A stretch of 64,000 bases of DNA from Clavibacter phaseoli (GTDB lineage: Bacteria; Actinomycetota; Actinomycetes; Actinomycetales; Microbacteriaceae). The notes beneath the pieces are model-generated. The model searched no databases. It saw nothing but the letters and a program-made list of their open reading frames with translations, and had not been told where the DNA came from. A program made the position numbers and the translations under genes. Position 1 is the first letter of the stretch, and each line of letters opens with the position of its first letter. Positions 55,115 to 62,983 of the stretch are shown in pieces. The DNA is taken from NCBI RefSeq assembly GCF_021922925.1, contig NZ_CP040786.1:2542001-2606000 (forward strand), read 5' to 3'.

Positions 55115-55822
55115 GTGCGCATCCTCCTCTCCGTCGTCCGCATCGCCACCGCGGTCGCCGCCGTCGTCGGCGTCATCGCCCAGTACCACGTGAACCTCGC
55201 CTACTGGCAGGGGCTCGGCGTCACCGGCATCGCCGGCAAGTCGCTCGACTTCGCCCTGTTCTTCACCGTCGACGCGAACGTGCTCGGCGCGGTCGTGCTG
55301 GTCGTCGGCGGCGTGCGGCTCGCGCGGGGCCGCACGGCGGATCCGGGGGTCGGCTGGGTCACGCTGCGCCTCGCGTCCACGGTGTACCTCGTCATCACCG
55401 GCCTCGTGTGGAACGCGCTGCTCCGCGGCCTCCCGCAGCCCGCGCCCCTGCAGCTCGACTGGGCCGACCAGATCGTGCACGTCGCCGTGCCGCTGATCGT
55501 GCTGCTCGACTGGATCATCGCGCCCGACCGCCGGCCGCTCCGCGCGGGCGCCATCGGCCGCGTCATCGCGTTCCCGCTCGCCTGGATCCTCGTCACGCTC
55601 CTGCGCGGTCCGTCCACGGGGAACCAGGTGGACGGATCCGCCACCTACTACCCGTACGGGTTCCTCGACCCGGGATCGTCGCCCGCCGGGTACGTCACCG
55701 TCGCCGAGTACGTCGTCGGGCTCACGATCGCCGTCTGCACGATCACGGCCGCGCTCATCGCGATCTCGCGGTTCCGCGCCCCGGCCGACCCGCACCGCGC
55801 CGCGACGCCCGCTATACGCTGA
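55115..55822 (+). CDS. Pr6Pr family membrane protein
   Basis: A 235-aa protein with six predicted helices that fits the Pr6Pr (FAR-17a/AIG1-like) family: LDFALFFTVDANVLGAVVL, IVHVAVPLIVLLDWIIAPDR and TYYPYGFLDPG are typical, with the conserved His and Trp-rich turns. Its function is unknown. GTG 55115 is chosen since a helix begins immediately; GTG 55100 would add five residues. Confidence 0.83.
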   Translation: MRILLSVVRIATAVAAVVGVIAQYHVNLAYWQGLGVTGIAGKSLDFALFFTVDANVLGAVVLVVGGVRLARGRTADPGVGWVTLRLASTVYLVITGLVWNALLRGLPQPAPLQLDWADQIVHVAVPLIVLLDWIIAPDRRPLRAGAIGRVIAFPLAWILVTLLRGPSTGNQVDGSATYYPYGFLDPGSSPAGYVTVAEYVVGLTIAVCTITAALIAISRFRAPADPHRAATPAIR

Positions 55823-55883
55823 GCACGCGCCCGGCGGACGCCCGCCCGACGCCGCCCGACCCCGAGGAGCTGCCATCCCGACC

Positions 55884-56897
55884 ATGCGAGAGGTCGCCGC
55901 GCGCGCGGGGGTCTCGATCGCCACGGTCTCCTTCGTCGTCAACGGCACGAAGGCCGTCTCCGAGCCCACGCGGCGGGCCGTCACCGAGGCGATGCAGGAG
56001 CTCGGCTACCGCAACAACGTCGTGGCCCGCGCGCTCGCCAGCAAGCGCACCCGGATCGTCGCGCTGCTGTTCCCCGCCGACGTGCAGCGGCTCAGCCGCA
56101 TCGCCCTCGAGATCTTCATGAGCGCCGCCACGCGCGCGTCCGAGCTCGGCTATCACCTCGTGCTCTGGCCCACCGGCACGTCGCCGGACGACGTGTCCGA
56201 CCTCGTGAGCGGCCGCCTCGTCGACGGCGTGATCGTGATGGAGGTGCGCATGGACGACTCGCGCATCCGCGAGCTCGCCGCGCTCGACGTGCCGTTCGTC
56301 TCCATCGGGCGCACGGCGGAGACGCGCGACCTGCCGTTCGTCGACATGGACTTCGAGCGCACGGTCGCCGACGGGATCGACCACCTGCAGGCCCTCGGCC
56401 ACCGCCGGTTCGGGCTCATGGTGGAGGACCTCGAGCGAGGGCCGCTGCGCGGGTACGGCCCGACGACGCGCACCGAGCGCGCGTTCCTCCAGGAGACGGC
56501 GGCGCGCGGCCTCGGCGGCGCGGTGGCCCGATGCGCGCCGACGCCCGTGGGCGGACGCGCGGCGGCGGGCGAGCTGCTGGCGGCGGATCCGGGGATCACG
56601 GCGGTCATGCTCCTCAACGACCAGGCGGCGCGCGGCCTCATCTCGGGGTTCGACGCGGCCGGGCGGCGGGTGCCGGAGGACGTCTCGATCCTGTCGCTCG
56701 CGTCGTCGACCGAGGTGGGCGCGCTCGTCGAGCCCGCCCTCAGCACCATGGACGCGCCGGGTCCCGAGCTCGGTCGGCTCGCCGTCGAGATGCTCCTCGC
56801 GCGGCTCGACGGCACGGCGACGGAGCTGCCGCACGCGCTCCTGCCGTGCCGGCTGCACGTGGCCGCGTCGACCGGGCCGGCGCCGGCCGTCCGCTGA
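55884..56897 (+). CDS. LacI family transcriptional regulator
   Basis: A 337-aa LacI/GalR regulator with the HTH at residues 1-20 (MREVAARAGVSIATVSFVVN), a hinge near ALASKRTRIVAL and an effector domain (GHRRFGLMVEDLERGPLRG, DVSILSLASSTEVG). ATG 55884 lies a long 15 bases from the GAGGAG ribosome site; a start 9 bases earlier would need a rare codon. A TATACG -10 near 55812 is likely. No operon is divergent or adjacent, so the target is elsewhere, perhaps a sugar operon in this window. Confidence 0.9.
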   Translation: MREVAARAGVSIATVSFVVNGTKAVSEPTRRAVTEAMQELGYRNNVVARALASKRTRIVALLFPADVQRLSRIALEIFMSAATRASELGYHLVLWPTGTSPDDVSDLVSGRLVDGVIVMEVRMDDSRIRELAALDVPFVSIGRTAETRDLPFVDMDFERTVADGIDHLQALGHRRFGLMVEDLERGPLRGYGPTTRTERAFLQETAARGLGGAVARCAPTPVGGRAAAGELLAADPGITAVMLLNDQAARGLISGFDAAGRRVPEDVSILSLASSTEVGALVEPALSTMDAPGPELGRLAVEMLLARLDGTATELPHALLPCRLHVAASTGPAPAVR

Positions 56898-56924
56898 GCC
56901 GCGGGCGACCGGCACGGGGTTCGA

Positions 56925-58397
56925 TCAGGCGCTGGCGCCCGCCCGGTGCACGCGCGCCGCGGTGATCAGCGCGTCGAGCAGCACGAAGCCGACCAGCGGG
57001 ATCCCGACGAGCGGCAGGAACAACCCCACGCCGACGCCCACCGCGACCACCGCGGCGATCCCCCACCACGGCGCCCGCGCGAGCGCGCCCGCGGGGGCCG
57101 GACGGCCGGGGCGCGCGACGCCCGGCCGGCGCCTCCACCACATCAGGTACCCGAACACGACCATCGCGGCGATGCCGAGCGCGGTCACCGCGAGGAGCAG
57201 CTGGTTCGGCAGCCCGAACATCGATCCCTGGTGCGTGTCGATCCCCCAGCGCGCGAGCTTCGCGGGGAACGGGTGGTCCGCGAAGTCGGTGCGGCCCACC
57301 ACCTGGAGGGTGCTGCCGTCGACGGCCACCTGGTCGACCTCGGTCGGGAAGCTGCGCTGGATCTCGCTCACGGTCCACGCCTGGCCGGCATCCGCGGCGG
57401 GCTTGATCTCCACGAGCCCCGTGTCGACGTTGACGCCCCGCGCGACCCGGAGGACCTCGTCGAAGGTCGCGGGATCCGCGCGTCCCGTCGAGCTGGGCGC
57501 GGCGGACGCGTGGTGGCCCGCGTGCGGATCCGCAGCAGAGGCCGACCCCGCGCCGGCGCCCGGCAGCGCGGTCGTGAGCGTCGGCGCCTGCCAGCTGAGC
57601 GCCGCCCGCAGGTCGGTCACGTTCTGCCCGCCGAACTGCGACCACGTGATGCCCGTCGCCGATAGGAACAGCGCGCCCGCGACGAGCCAGACGCCCGTCG
57701 AGGCGTGCCAGGAGAGGATCCGCCGGTAGCCGGTCGCCCGCGCGTCCGGCCGCACGAGGTCGCGCTTCCGCGGCGACCGGCGCCAGCGCGCGACCCACAG
57801 GCCGAGGCCCGCGACGGTCACGATGCCGAGCCAGCTGGCGGCGAGCTCGCTGTAGAGCCGGCCGGGGTCGCCGAGCCCGAGCGTGCGGTGGAAGTGGCTG
57901 ATCGCCGTGCGCAGCGGGAGGGCGCCGCTCGTGCCGTAGACGGGCAGGTCGCCGCGGATGGACGCGTCGGCCGGGTCGACGAAGATCGCCCGCGTCTGGC
58001 TCGGGATGAGGCCGTCGCCCGTGAACATCACGCGCGTCGTGTCGCCGGGCGCGGGGGCCGGGCGGACCGCGACGAGCGTGCCGGTTCCGCCGACCACGGC
58101 CTCCGCCGCCTCGACCTGCTGGGCGAGCGGCACGGTGGATCCCGTCGCGGGCGCGTGCAGCTCGCGGTCGTAGACGACCTGCTCGGCGGTCGGCGCGAGC
58201 GCGTAGGCCGCGCCGCTGAGCGCCGCGACGAGGATGAACGGGCCCACGAGGATCCCCGCGAGGAAGTGCAGGCGCAGCAGCAGGGGCAGGAACCAGCCGC
58301 GCTGGGGGCGCGTGATCGCGGGGGTCGCGACGGGCGGGGCGGACTCGGGCGCTGAGGCGGGACCGGCGGCGTCCGCGCGGTCGTCCACGGCGGTCAC
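56925..58397 (-). CDS. PepSY-associated TM domain protein
   Basis: A 490-aa PepSY-TM protein (DUF4857/PiuB-like). Helix 1 is LHFLAGILVGPFILVAALSG, two PepSY-type extracytoplasmic regions flank a second helix pair (LGIVTVAGLGLWVARW and SWHASTGVWLVAGALFLSAT, with the conserved His), a His-rich loop (DPHAGHHASA) may bind metal, and three C-terminal helices follow. Such proteins accompany iron or copper acquisition systems. GTG 58397 overlaps the ycnI-like gene stop by 4 bases. Confidence 0.87.
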   Translation of the reverse strand: MTAVDDRADAAGPASAPESAPPVATPAITRPQRGWFLPLLLRLHFLAGILVGPFILVAALSGAAYALAPTAEQVVYDRELHAPATGSTVPLAQQVEAAEAVVGGTGTLVAVRPAPAPGDTTRVMFTGDGLIPSQTRAIFVDPADASIRGDLPVYGTSGALPLRTAISHFHRTLGLGDPGRLYSELAASWLGIVTVAGLGLWVARWRRSPRKRDLVRPDARATGYRRILSWHASTGVWLVAGALFLSATGITWSQFGGQNVTDLRAALSWQAPTLTTALPGAGAGSASAADPHAGHHASAAPSSTGRADPATFDEVLRVARGVNVDTGLVEIKPAADAGQAWTVSEIQRSFPTEVDQVAVDGSTLQVVGRTDFADHPFPAKLARWGIDTHQGSMFGLPNQLLLAVTALGIAAMVVFGYLMWWRRRPGVARPGRPAPAGALARAPWWGIAAVVAVGVGVGLFLPLVGIPLVGFVLLDALITAARVHRAGASA

Positions 58398-59131
58398 CGG
58401 CGGCCGCCCTGCTGCGGGCGGCGCATGCCGATGGTGAGGAGCATGACGGCGACGACGCCCACGACGAGGGCGCCGAGGCCCAGGAGGCGGGCGACGGGGT
58501 CGACCGGCGCGACGGCGGTCGCGGTGGCCGCGGCCTCCGAGCCCACCTCCGCGCCCGTCGCCGAACCCGTGCCGGCCGCGGCCGCGCCGCTGCCGGTCGC
58601 GGCGTCGGTCAGCGTGATGGCCGGCGCCGGGAGGTCGGGCTCGGTGCCCGCGGCGGGCGTCTCGGCCCAGTCGGTGGATCCCTCGACGCAGGTCTGCAGC
58701 GTCGGGAACGCCACGACGTCCCCGGCCGCGCCGTCGACGGGCAGCAGCGCCTCGACCTGGACGGTCGCGCGGAGGGCGTCGGGCAGCGGGGCGTCGGCCG
58801 TGTAGGTGACGGTCGTGCCGTCGGCCGCCTCCTGCTCGGCGACCGACCAGCCGGGCGCGAGCGTGGGCTTCACGGCCTGCACGTCCGTCGGGAAGCGGAT
58901 CGCGAGGGCCGTGGTGGCGGATCCCTCGCAGCCGTGCCCGACCGCGAAGGTCAGGACGCTGGGCGAGGCGGGCGCGGTGGCGGACGCGTCGAGCTCGATG
59001 TGCGCGGAGGCGGCGAGCGGCGCCGACAGGGCGAGCGCGAGGCCGGCCGCGGCGCCGAGGGCGACGGGGATCCGGCGGGCGCCGGTGCGACGGCCGGGTC
59101 GAGGGGCGGGGTGGATGGTGCGGGAGGGCAT
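58394..59131 (-). CDS. YcnI-like copper-binding protein (DUF1775)
   Basis: A 245-aa secreted, C-terminally anchored YcnI family protein. The signal peptide ends ALSAPLAASA, leaving His44 as the mature N-terminus (HIELDAS), the residue that binds copper in YcnI together with a Trp. The domain contains VLTFAVGHGCEGSATTALAI and FPTDVQAVKPTLAPGWSV; an Ala/Gly/Thr linker and one C-terminal helix (LLGLGALVVGVVAVMLL) with basic stop follow. It is co-translated with the PepSY-TM gene and downstream of a His/Met-rich membrane protein, pointing to copper handling. Confidence 0.9.
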   Translation of the reverse strand: MPSRTIHPAPRPGRRTGARRIPVALGAAAGLALALSAPLAASAHIELDASATAPASPSVLTFAVGHGCEGSATTALAIRFPTDVQAVKPTLAPGWSVAEQEAADGTTVTYTADAPLPDALRATVQVEALLPVDGAAGDVVAFPTLQTCVEGSTDWAETPAAGTEPDLPAPAITLTDAATGSGAAAAGTGSATGAEVGSEAAATATAVAPVDPVARLLGLGALVVGVVAVMLLTIGMRRPQQGGRR

Positions 59132-59306
59132 GGCTGTCCTTCGGTGGGTGCACGGCGTGGCCGTGCGGATCCGGGTGTGCGGGAGGCGCGCGGCGGCGCG
59201 ACGACGACCGCCCGGATCCCACGGAGCGCGCGGGAGGCGGGACGGACGGGTCGGCGCGGACGCGCGGGACCGCGCCCGGGTCCTCGGAGGACGCGGCGGG
59301 CGCGGA

Positions 59307-60011
59307 TCAGGCGGCGAGCGCCCCGAGCGGCGGGCCGCGGCGGCCCCGGATGCGCGCGGCGAGGAGCGCGACGAGGCGGCGCGGTCGGGCATCCGCGCGG
59401 AGCCGGCGGGGCCGCGGCGCGACGAGGGGCTCGGCGAGCGCAGCGGCGACGGCGATCGCGGCCGCCACGAGCGCGCCGACGGCACCGGAGATCGCGCCGC
59501 CGACGCGGAGGGCCAGGGATCGCGCGACGCGGCGCACGGCGTCGGCGCCGACCCGGAGCGAGCAGACGCTGACGAGGCCGGCGACCACGTGCGCGAGCAG
59601 CATGTCGCCGTCGTGCCCCGCGGGCATGGCCATCGCGGCGGGGTCGGCGAGGGCGCGCGCGGCGTCGGCGGCCGCGTGGCCGTGGGCGTGCCCGGTGGAT
59701 CCGGCGGAGCCCGCTCCCGACGCGCCGCCGGACGGCATCGCCATGCCGGAGGCCCCGATCGCGGATCCCCCGAACGTGAAGGCCGCGTGCAGCACGCCCT
59801 GCGTCGCGCCGATCGCGAGCACGAGGTGCGCGAGCGTCACCCGGCGTCCGCCGAGCCCGAAGCAGAGCGCGACGCCGAGCACGAGGGCGAGCGCCAGGAC
59901 GAGCGGGTGCGGGATCCCGCCGCCGGCCGCCGCGTGCAGCGTCGCCGTGACGAGCGTGCAGACGACGGCGGACAGCGCGGCGCGCAGCGTCCGCTCCTGC
60001 CGTGCCTGCAC
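59307..60011 (-). CDS. His/Met-rich membrane protein, possible metal handling
   Basis: A 234-aa protein with about five hydrophobic segments. Between helices 3 and 4 lies a loop rich in Met, His and Asp: SGMAMPSGG, then GHAHGHAAADAA, then MAMPAGHDGDM, the kind of motif that binds copper. The C-terminus is very basic (RPRRLRADARPRRL). No family is assigned with confidence. It lies 175 bases upstream of the ycnI-like gene on the same strand, so the three genes probably form a copper-related unit. GTG 60011 is the likely start. Confidence 0.7.
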   Translation of the reverse strand: MQARQERTLRAALSAVVCTLVTATLHAAAGGGIPHPLVLALALVLGVALCFGLGGRRVTLAHLVLAIGATQGVLHAAFTFGGSAIGASGMAMPSGGASGAGSAGSTGHAHGHAAADAARALADPAAMAMPAGHDGDMLLAHVVAGLVSVCSLRVGADAVRRVARSLALRVGGAISGAVGALVAAAIAVAAALAEPLVAPRPRRLRADARPRRLVALLAARIRGRRGPPLGALAA

Positions 60012-60061
60012 CCGTCCGCCTCCCGGTCTTCACGTCCAGCGTACGGGAGCGCCCGCGGGCC

Positions 60062-61276
60062 TCAGCTCGCGGCGGGATCCACCGTCTTCCACGCGCTGCC
60101 GTCGGCCGAGCTGCGCTCCACGGCGTCGAGCACGCGCTGCACGCGGAGGCCGTCGGCGAACGACGGCTGCGGCTCCTGGCCCGCGGCGATGTCGTGCACG
60201 AGGTCGCGCACCTGGTGCGTGAACGCGTGCTCGTAGCCGAGGCCGTGGCCGGTGGGCCACCACGCGGCCGTGTAGGGGTGCTCGGGCTCGGTGACGAGGA
60301 TCCGCCGGAAGCCCAGCCGGTCGGCGGGCGCGGTCGCGTCGTACAGCTCGATCTCGTTGAGGCGTTCGAGGTCGAAGGAGATGGCGCCGTCGGATCCGCT
60401 GAACTCCAGGCGCAGCGCGTTCTTGCGGCCGGTGGCCATGCGGGTCGCCTCGAAGCTGGCGAGCGCGCCGCCGGCGAGCTTCCCGGTGAAGTAGGCCGCG
60501 TCGTCGACCGTGACCTGGCCGCGCTCGCTGGAGGCGACGCCGCCGAGGCCGCGCGTCTCGGCGAGCAGCGGGCGCTCCTCGACGAACGTGCGGAGCAGGC
60601 CGCTGACCGCGTCGAGCTGCTCGCCCGTGATGAACTGCACCGCGTCGACGATGTGCGCGCCGATGTCGCCGAGCGCGCCGGATCCCGCCGCCTCCTTGTC
60701 GAGGCGCCACGTCATCGGGCCCTCGGCGTCGGTCAGCCAGTCCTGCAGGTACAGCGCGCGCACCTGGCGGAGCTCGCCGATCGCACCCTGGGCGACGAGG
60801 TCGCGGGCGAACGTGATGGCGGGCACGCGGCGGTAGCTGAAGCCGACCATCGCGCGGATCCCCTTCGCGGCGGCCCTCTCGGCGGCGGCCGCCATGACCT
60901 CGGCCTCCTCGACCGTGTTCGCGAGCGGCTTCTCGCACAGCACGTGCTTGCCCGCCTCGAGCGCGGCCACGGCGATCTCGACGTGCGTGCTGCCGGGCGA
61001 GCAGATGTCGACGACGTCGATGTCGTCGCGCTCGATGGCGGCGCGCCAGTCGGTCTCGGCGCGATCCCAGCCCCAGCGGTCCGCGGACTCCTGCGTGCGC
61101 GCCTGGTCGCGGCCGACGACGGAGACCATGCGCGGCGCGAGCGGCAGGTCGAAGAACGCAGGGGCGACGCGCCAGGCCTGCGAGTGGGCGGCGCCCATGA
61201 AGCCGTGGCCGATCATCGCGACGCCGAGGGCGCCTCCGGTCTCCGTGGCGGGAACTGCGGGCTGCGTGTCGGACAT
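60062..61276 (-). CDS. Gfo/Idh/MocA family oxidoreductase
   Basis: A 404-aa dehydrogenase with Rossmann motif VAMIGHGFMGAAHSQAW (about 20-36), GDIGAHIVDAVQFITGE, and the catalytic-Lys motif VLCEKPLANTVEEAE. GFSYRRVPAITFARDLV is the start of the C-terminal domain. Family members oxidise sugars or inositols with NAD(P). It is a single gene with a strong Shine-Dalgarno (AAGGAG) before ATG 61276. The substrate is unknown. Confidence 0.9.
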   Translation of the reverse strand: MSDTQPAVPATETGGALGVAMIGHGFMGAAHSQAWRVAPAFFDLPLAPRMVSVVGRDQARTQESADRWGWDRAETDWRAAIERDDIDVVDICSPGSTHVEIAVAALEAGKHVLCEKPLANTVEEAEVMAAAAERAAAKGIRAMVGFSYRRVPAITFARDLVAQGAIGELRQVRALYLQDWLTDAEGPMTWRLDKEAAGSGALGDIGAHIVDAVQFITGEQLDAVSGLLRTFVEERPLLAETRGLGGVASSERGQVTVDDAAYFTGKLAGGALASFEATRMATGRKNALRLEFSGSDGAISFDLERLNEIELYDATAPADRLGFRRILVTEPEHPYTAAWWPTGHGLGYEHAFTHQVRDLVHDIAAGQEPQPSFADGLRVQRVLDAVERSSADGSAWKTVDPAAS

Positions 61277-61381
61277 GGGACTCCTTCGTCTCATACGGGT
61301 GCGGATCCGCGCGCGGGTGATTCGTTGCGGGTCCCGTCAAATCTACGGGGGCGCCGCGGGGCGTGACAAGGCGGCGGGAGC

Positions 61382-61876
61382 TCAGGCCTTCCGGCGCCGG
61401 GCCGCGGAGCGCGGCGGCGCGGCGCGGAGGTGCGTGGTCACGCTCCCGAGGATCCGCGCGAGGTGGCCGGCGTCCGCGTCCGACAGCGGCGCGAACAGGA
61501 GCCCGTGCACGGTCTGGATGTGCCCGGGGAAGACGGCCGCGAGCACCTCGCGGCCCGCGTCGGTGAGGGCGACCACGGTGCTGCGCTCGTCGTCCGGGGA
61601 CGGCGAGCGGGTGATCAGGCCCCGCTGCTCGAGGAGCTGCGCCTGGTAGGTGAGGCCGCTGCGGCTGTAGACGACGCCGTCGGCGAGGTCGGTCATGCAC
61701 AGGTGGCCGTCCGGGGTGCCGCCGAGCCGCGCCAGGAGCTGGAACTGCACGTAGCTCAGGCCGCCAGCATCGCGGAGCTGCGCCTCGACCGCGGGGCGCA
61801 GCAGGCTGCCGACCTCGGTGAAGGCGAGGTAGGCGTCGAGCTGGGTCGGGGTCAGGGATCGGGGCGTCTCCGTCAT
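61382..61876 (-). CDS. MarR family transcriptional regulator
   Basis: A 164-aa MarR protein. The winged helix covers about 55-120 (LCMTDLADGVVYSRSGLTYQ, RSPSPDDERSTVVALTDAG). The N-terminal and C-terminal helices form the dimer. It is divergent from the quinone-oxidoreductase-like gene at 61967, and two perfect copies of an 18-bp palindrome fill the space between, so it represses both. It contains no cysteine, so redox sensing by thiols is unlikely. ATG 61876 has TAGGAT six bases upstream. Confidence 0.92.
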   Translation of the reverse strand: MTETPRSLTPTQLDAYLAFTEVGSLLRPAVEAQLRDAGGLSYVQFQLLARLGGTPDGHLCMTDLADGVVYSRSGLTYQAQLLEQRGLITRSPSPDDERSTVVALTDAGREVLAAVFPGHIQTVHGLLFAPLSDADAGHLARILGSVTTHLRAAPPRSAARRRKA

Positions 61877-61882
61877 GGATCC

Positions 61883-61947
61883 ATCCTAGGTGTTGCTTCG
61901 CATTCGAAGCAGTGTTAGCGTCGTGCCATTGCTTCGGATTCGAAGCA
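61883..61947. promoter_or_regulatory. Twin MarR operators and divergent promoters
   Basis: TGCTTCG-N4-CGAAGCA occurs at 61894-61911 and 61930-61947, 36 bases apart. Minus -10 TAGGAT is 61883-61888 (leaderless spacing to ATG 61876). Plus -10 TAGCGT is 61915-61920, lying between the two operators. Confidence 0.8.
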
Positions 61948-61966
61948 CTTGACGAAGGGGAAGATC

Positions 61967-62896
61967 ATGGAGGCAGTGCGGTTCCGGGAGATCGGCGGAC
62001 CCGAGGTCCTGGAGGTCGTGGACATCGAGGTGCCCGAGCCGGGCGCCGGGCAGGTGCGGATCCGCGTGGCCGCGTCCGCGTACAACGCGGCGGACGGGGG
62101 CATGCGGGGCGGGTTCCTGCCGATCCCCATCCGGCTGCCGCACGTCCCCGGCTACGACGTGTCCGGGACCGTGGACGCGGTCGGCGCCGAGGTGACGGGC
62201 GTCGCGGTCGGCGACGAGGTGATCGCGTTCCTGCCGATGGAGAGCGACGGCGGGGCGGCCGAGCAGGTCATCGCGCCGGCCGGATCCGTGGTGGCGGCGC
62301 CGACGAGCATCCCCCTGGCGGACGCCGCCGCCCTGCCGTCCGTCGCGCTCACCGCGTGGCAGGCGCTGTTCGACGACGGCCGCCTCGAGCGCGGCCAGCG
62401 GGTGCTGATCGTCGGCGCCGGCGGCGTGGTGGGCAAGTACGCGATCCAGCTCGCGACGCGGGCCGGCGTGCACGTCATCGCGACGGCGAGCCCGCGCAGC
62501 CTCGACGCCGTGCGCGCCGCCGGGGCGGACGAGATCGTCGACCGCACCACGACCGACCTGCTGGGCGCGCTCGACGGGCAGGTGGATGTGCTCCTCAACC
62601 TCGCGCCGATCGAGCCGGAGGCGTTCGCCGCCTACATGGCCGCGGTGCGCGACGGCGGCGCGGTCGTCAGCACCACCGCCTTCATGGCCACCCCCGGCGA
62701 CGAGGGGCGCGGCGTGCGCGCCGCCACGGTGTTCGTGCGGCCGGACCGCGATCGCCTCGCGGAGCTGGTGGCGCTCGTCGACGCGGGCGCGCTCACGGTG
62801 GAGGTGACCCGGCGGATCCCGCTGGCGGAGCTCCCCGCGCTGCACGCGGAGGCCGAGGCGGGACGCGTCGCCGGGAAGGTGATCGTCCTCCCCTGA
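61967..62896 (+). CDS. NADPH:quinone oxidoreductase-like zinc-independent MDR
   Basis: A 309-aa medium-chain reductase of the quinone oxidoreductase group. The GroES-like domain (VRFREIGGPEVLEVVDIEVP; VPGYDVSGTVDAVGAEVTG) lacks the catalytic-zinc ligands of alcohol dehydrogenases, and the cofactor domain has VLIVGAGGVVGKYAIQLA. It reduces quinones or enones with NADPH. It is under the divergent MarR repressor with twin operators, which fits induction by an aromatic or electrophile. ATG 61967 follows GAAGGGGAAG. Confidence 0.92.
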   Translation: MEAVRFREIGGPEVLEVVDIEVPEPGAGQVRIRVAASAYNAADGGMRGGFLPIPIRLPHVPGYDVSGTVDAVGAEVTGVAVGDEVIAFLPMESDGGAAEQVIAPAGSVVAAPTSIPLADAAALPSVALTAWQALFDDGRLERGQRVLIVGAGGVVGKYAIQLATRAGVHVIATASPRSLDAVRAAGADEIVDRTTTDLLGALDGQVDVLLNLAPIEPEAFAAYMAAVRDGGAVVSTTAFMATPGDEGRGVRAATVFVRPDRDRLAELVALVDAGALTVEVTRRIPLAELPALHAEAEAGRVAGKVIVLP

Positions 62897-62920
62897 TCCC
62901 GCGTCGGCGCCCGGACGCGA

Positions 62921-62954
62921 CGACGGCCGGATCCCCGAGGGGATCCGGCCGTCG
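62921..62954. terminator. Bidirectional terminator, perfect 16-bp stem
   Basis: 62921-62936 pairs perfectly with 62939-62954. It lies between convergent genes ending at 62896 and 62984. Each arm contains GGATCC. Confidence 0.85.
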
Positions 62955-62983
62955 ACGCGCGTGGTGAGTGTGGTGCGGTGCCG

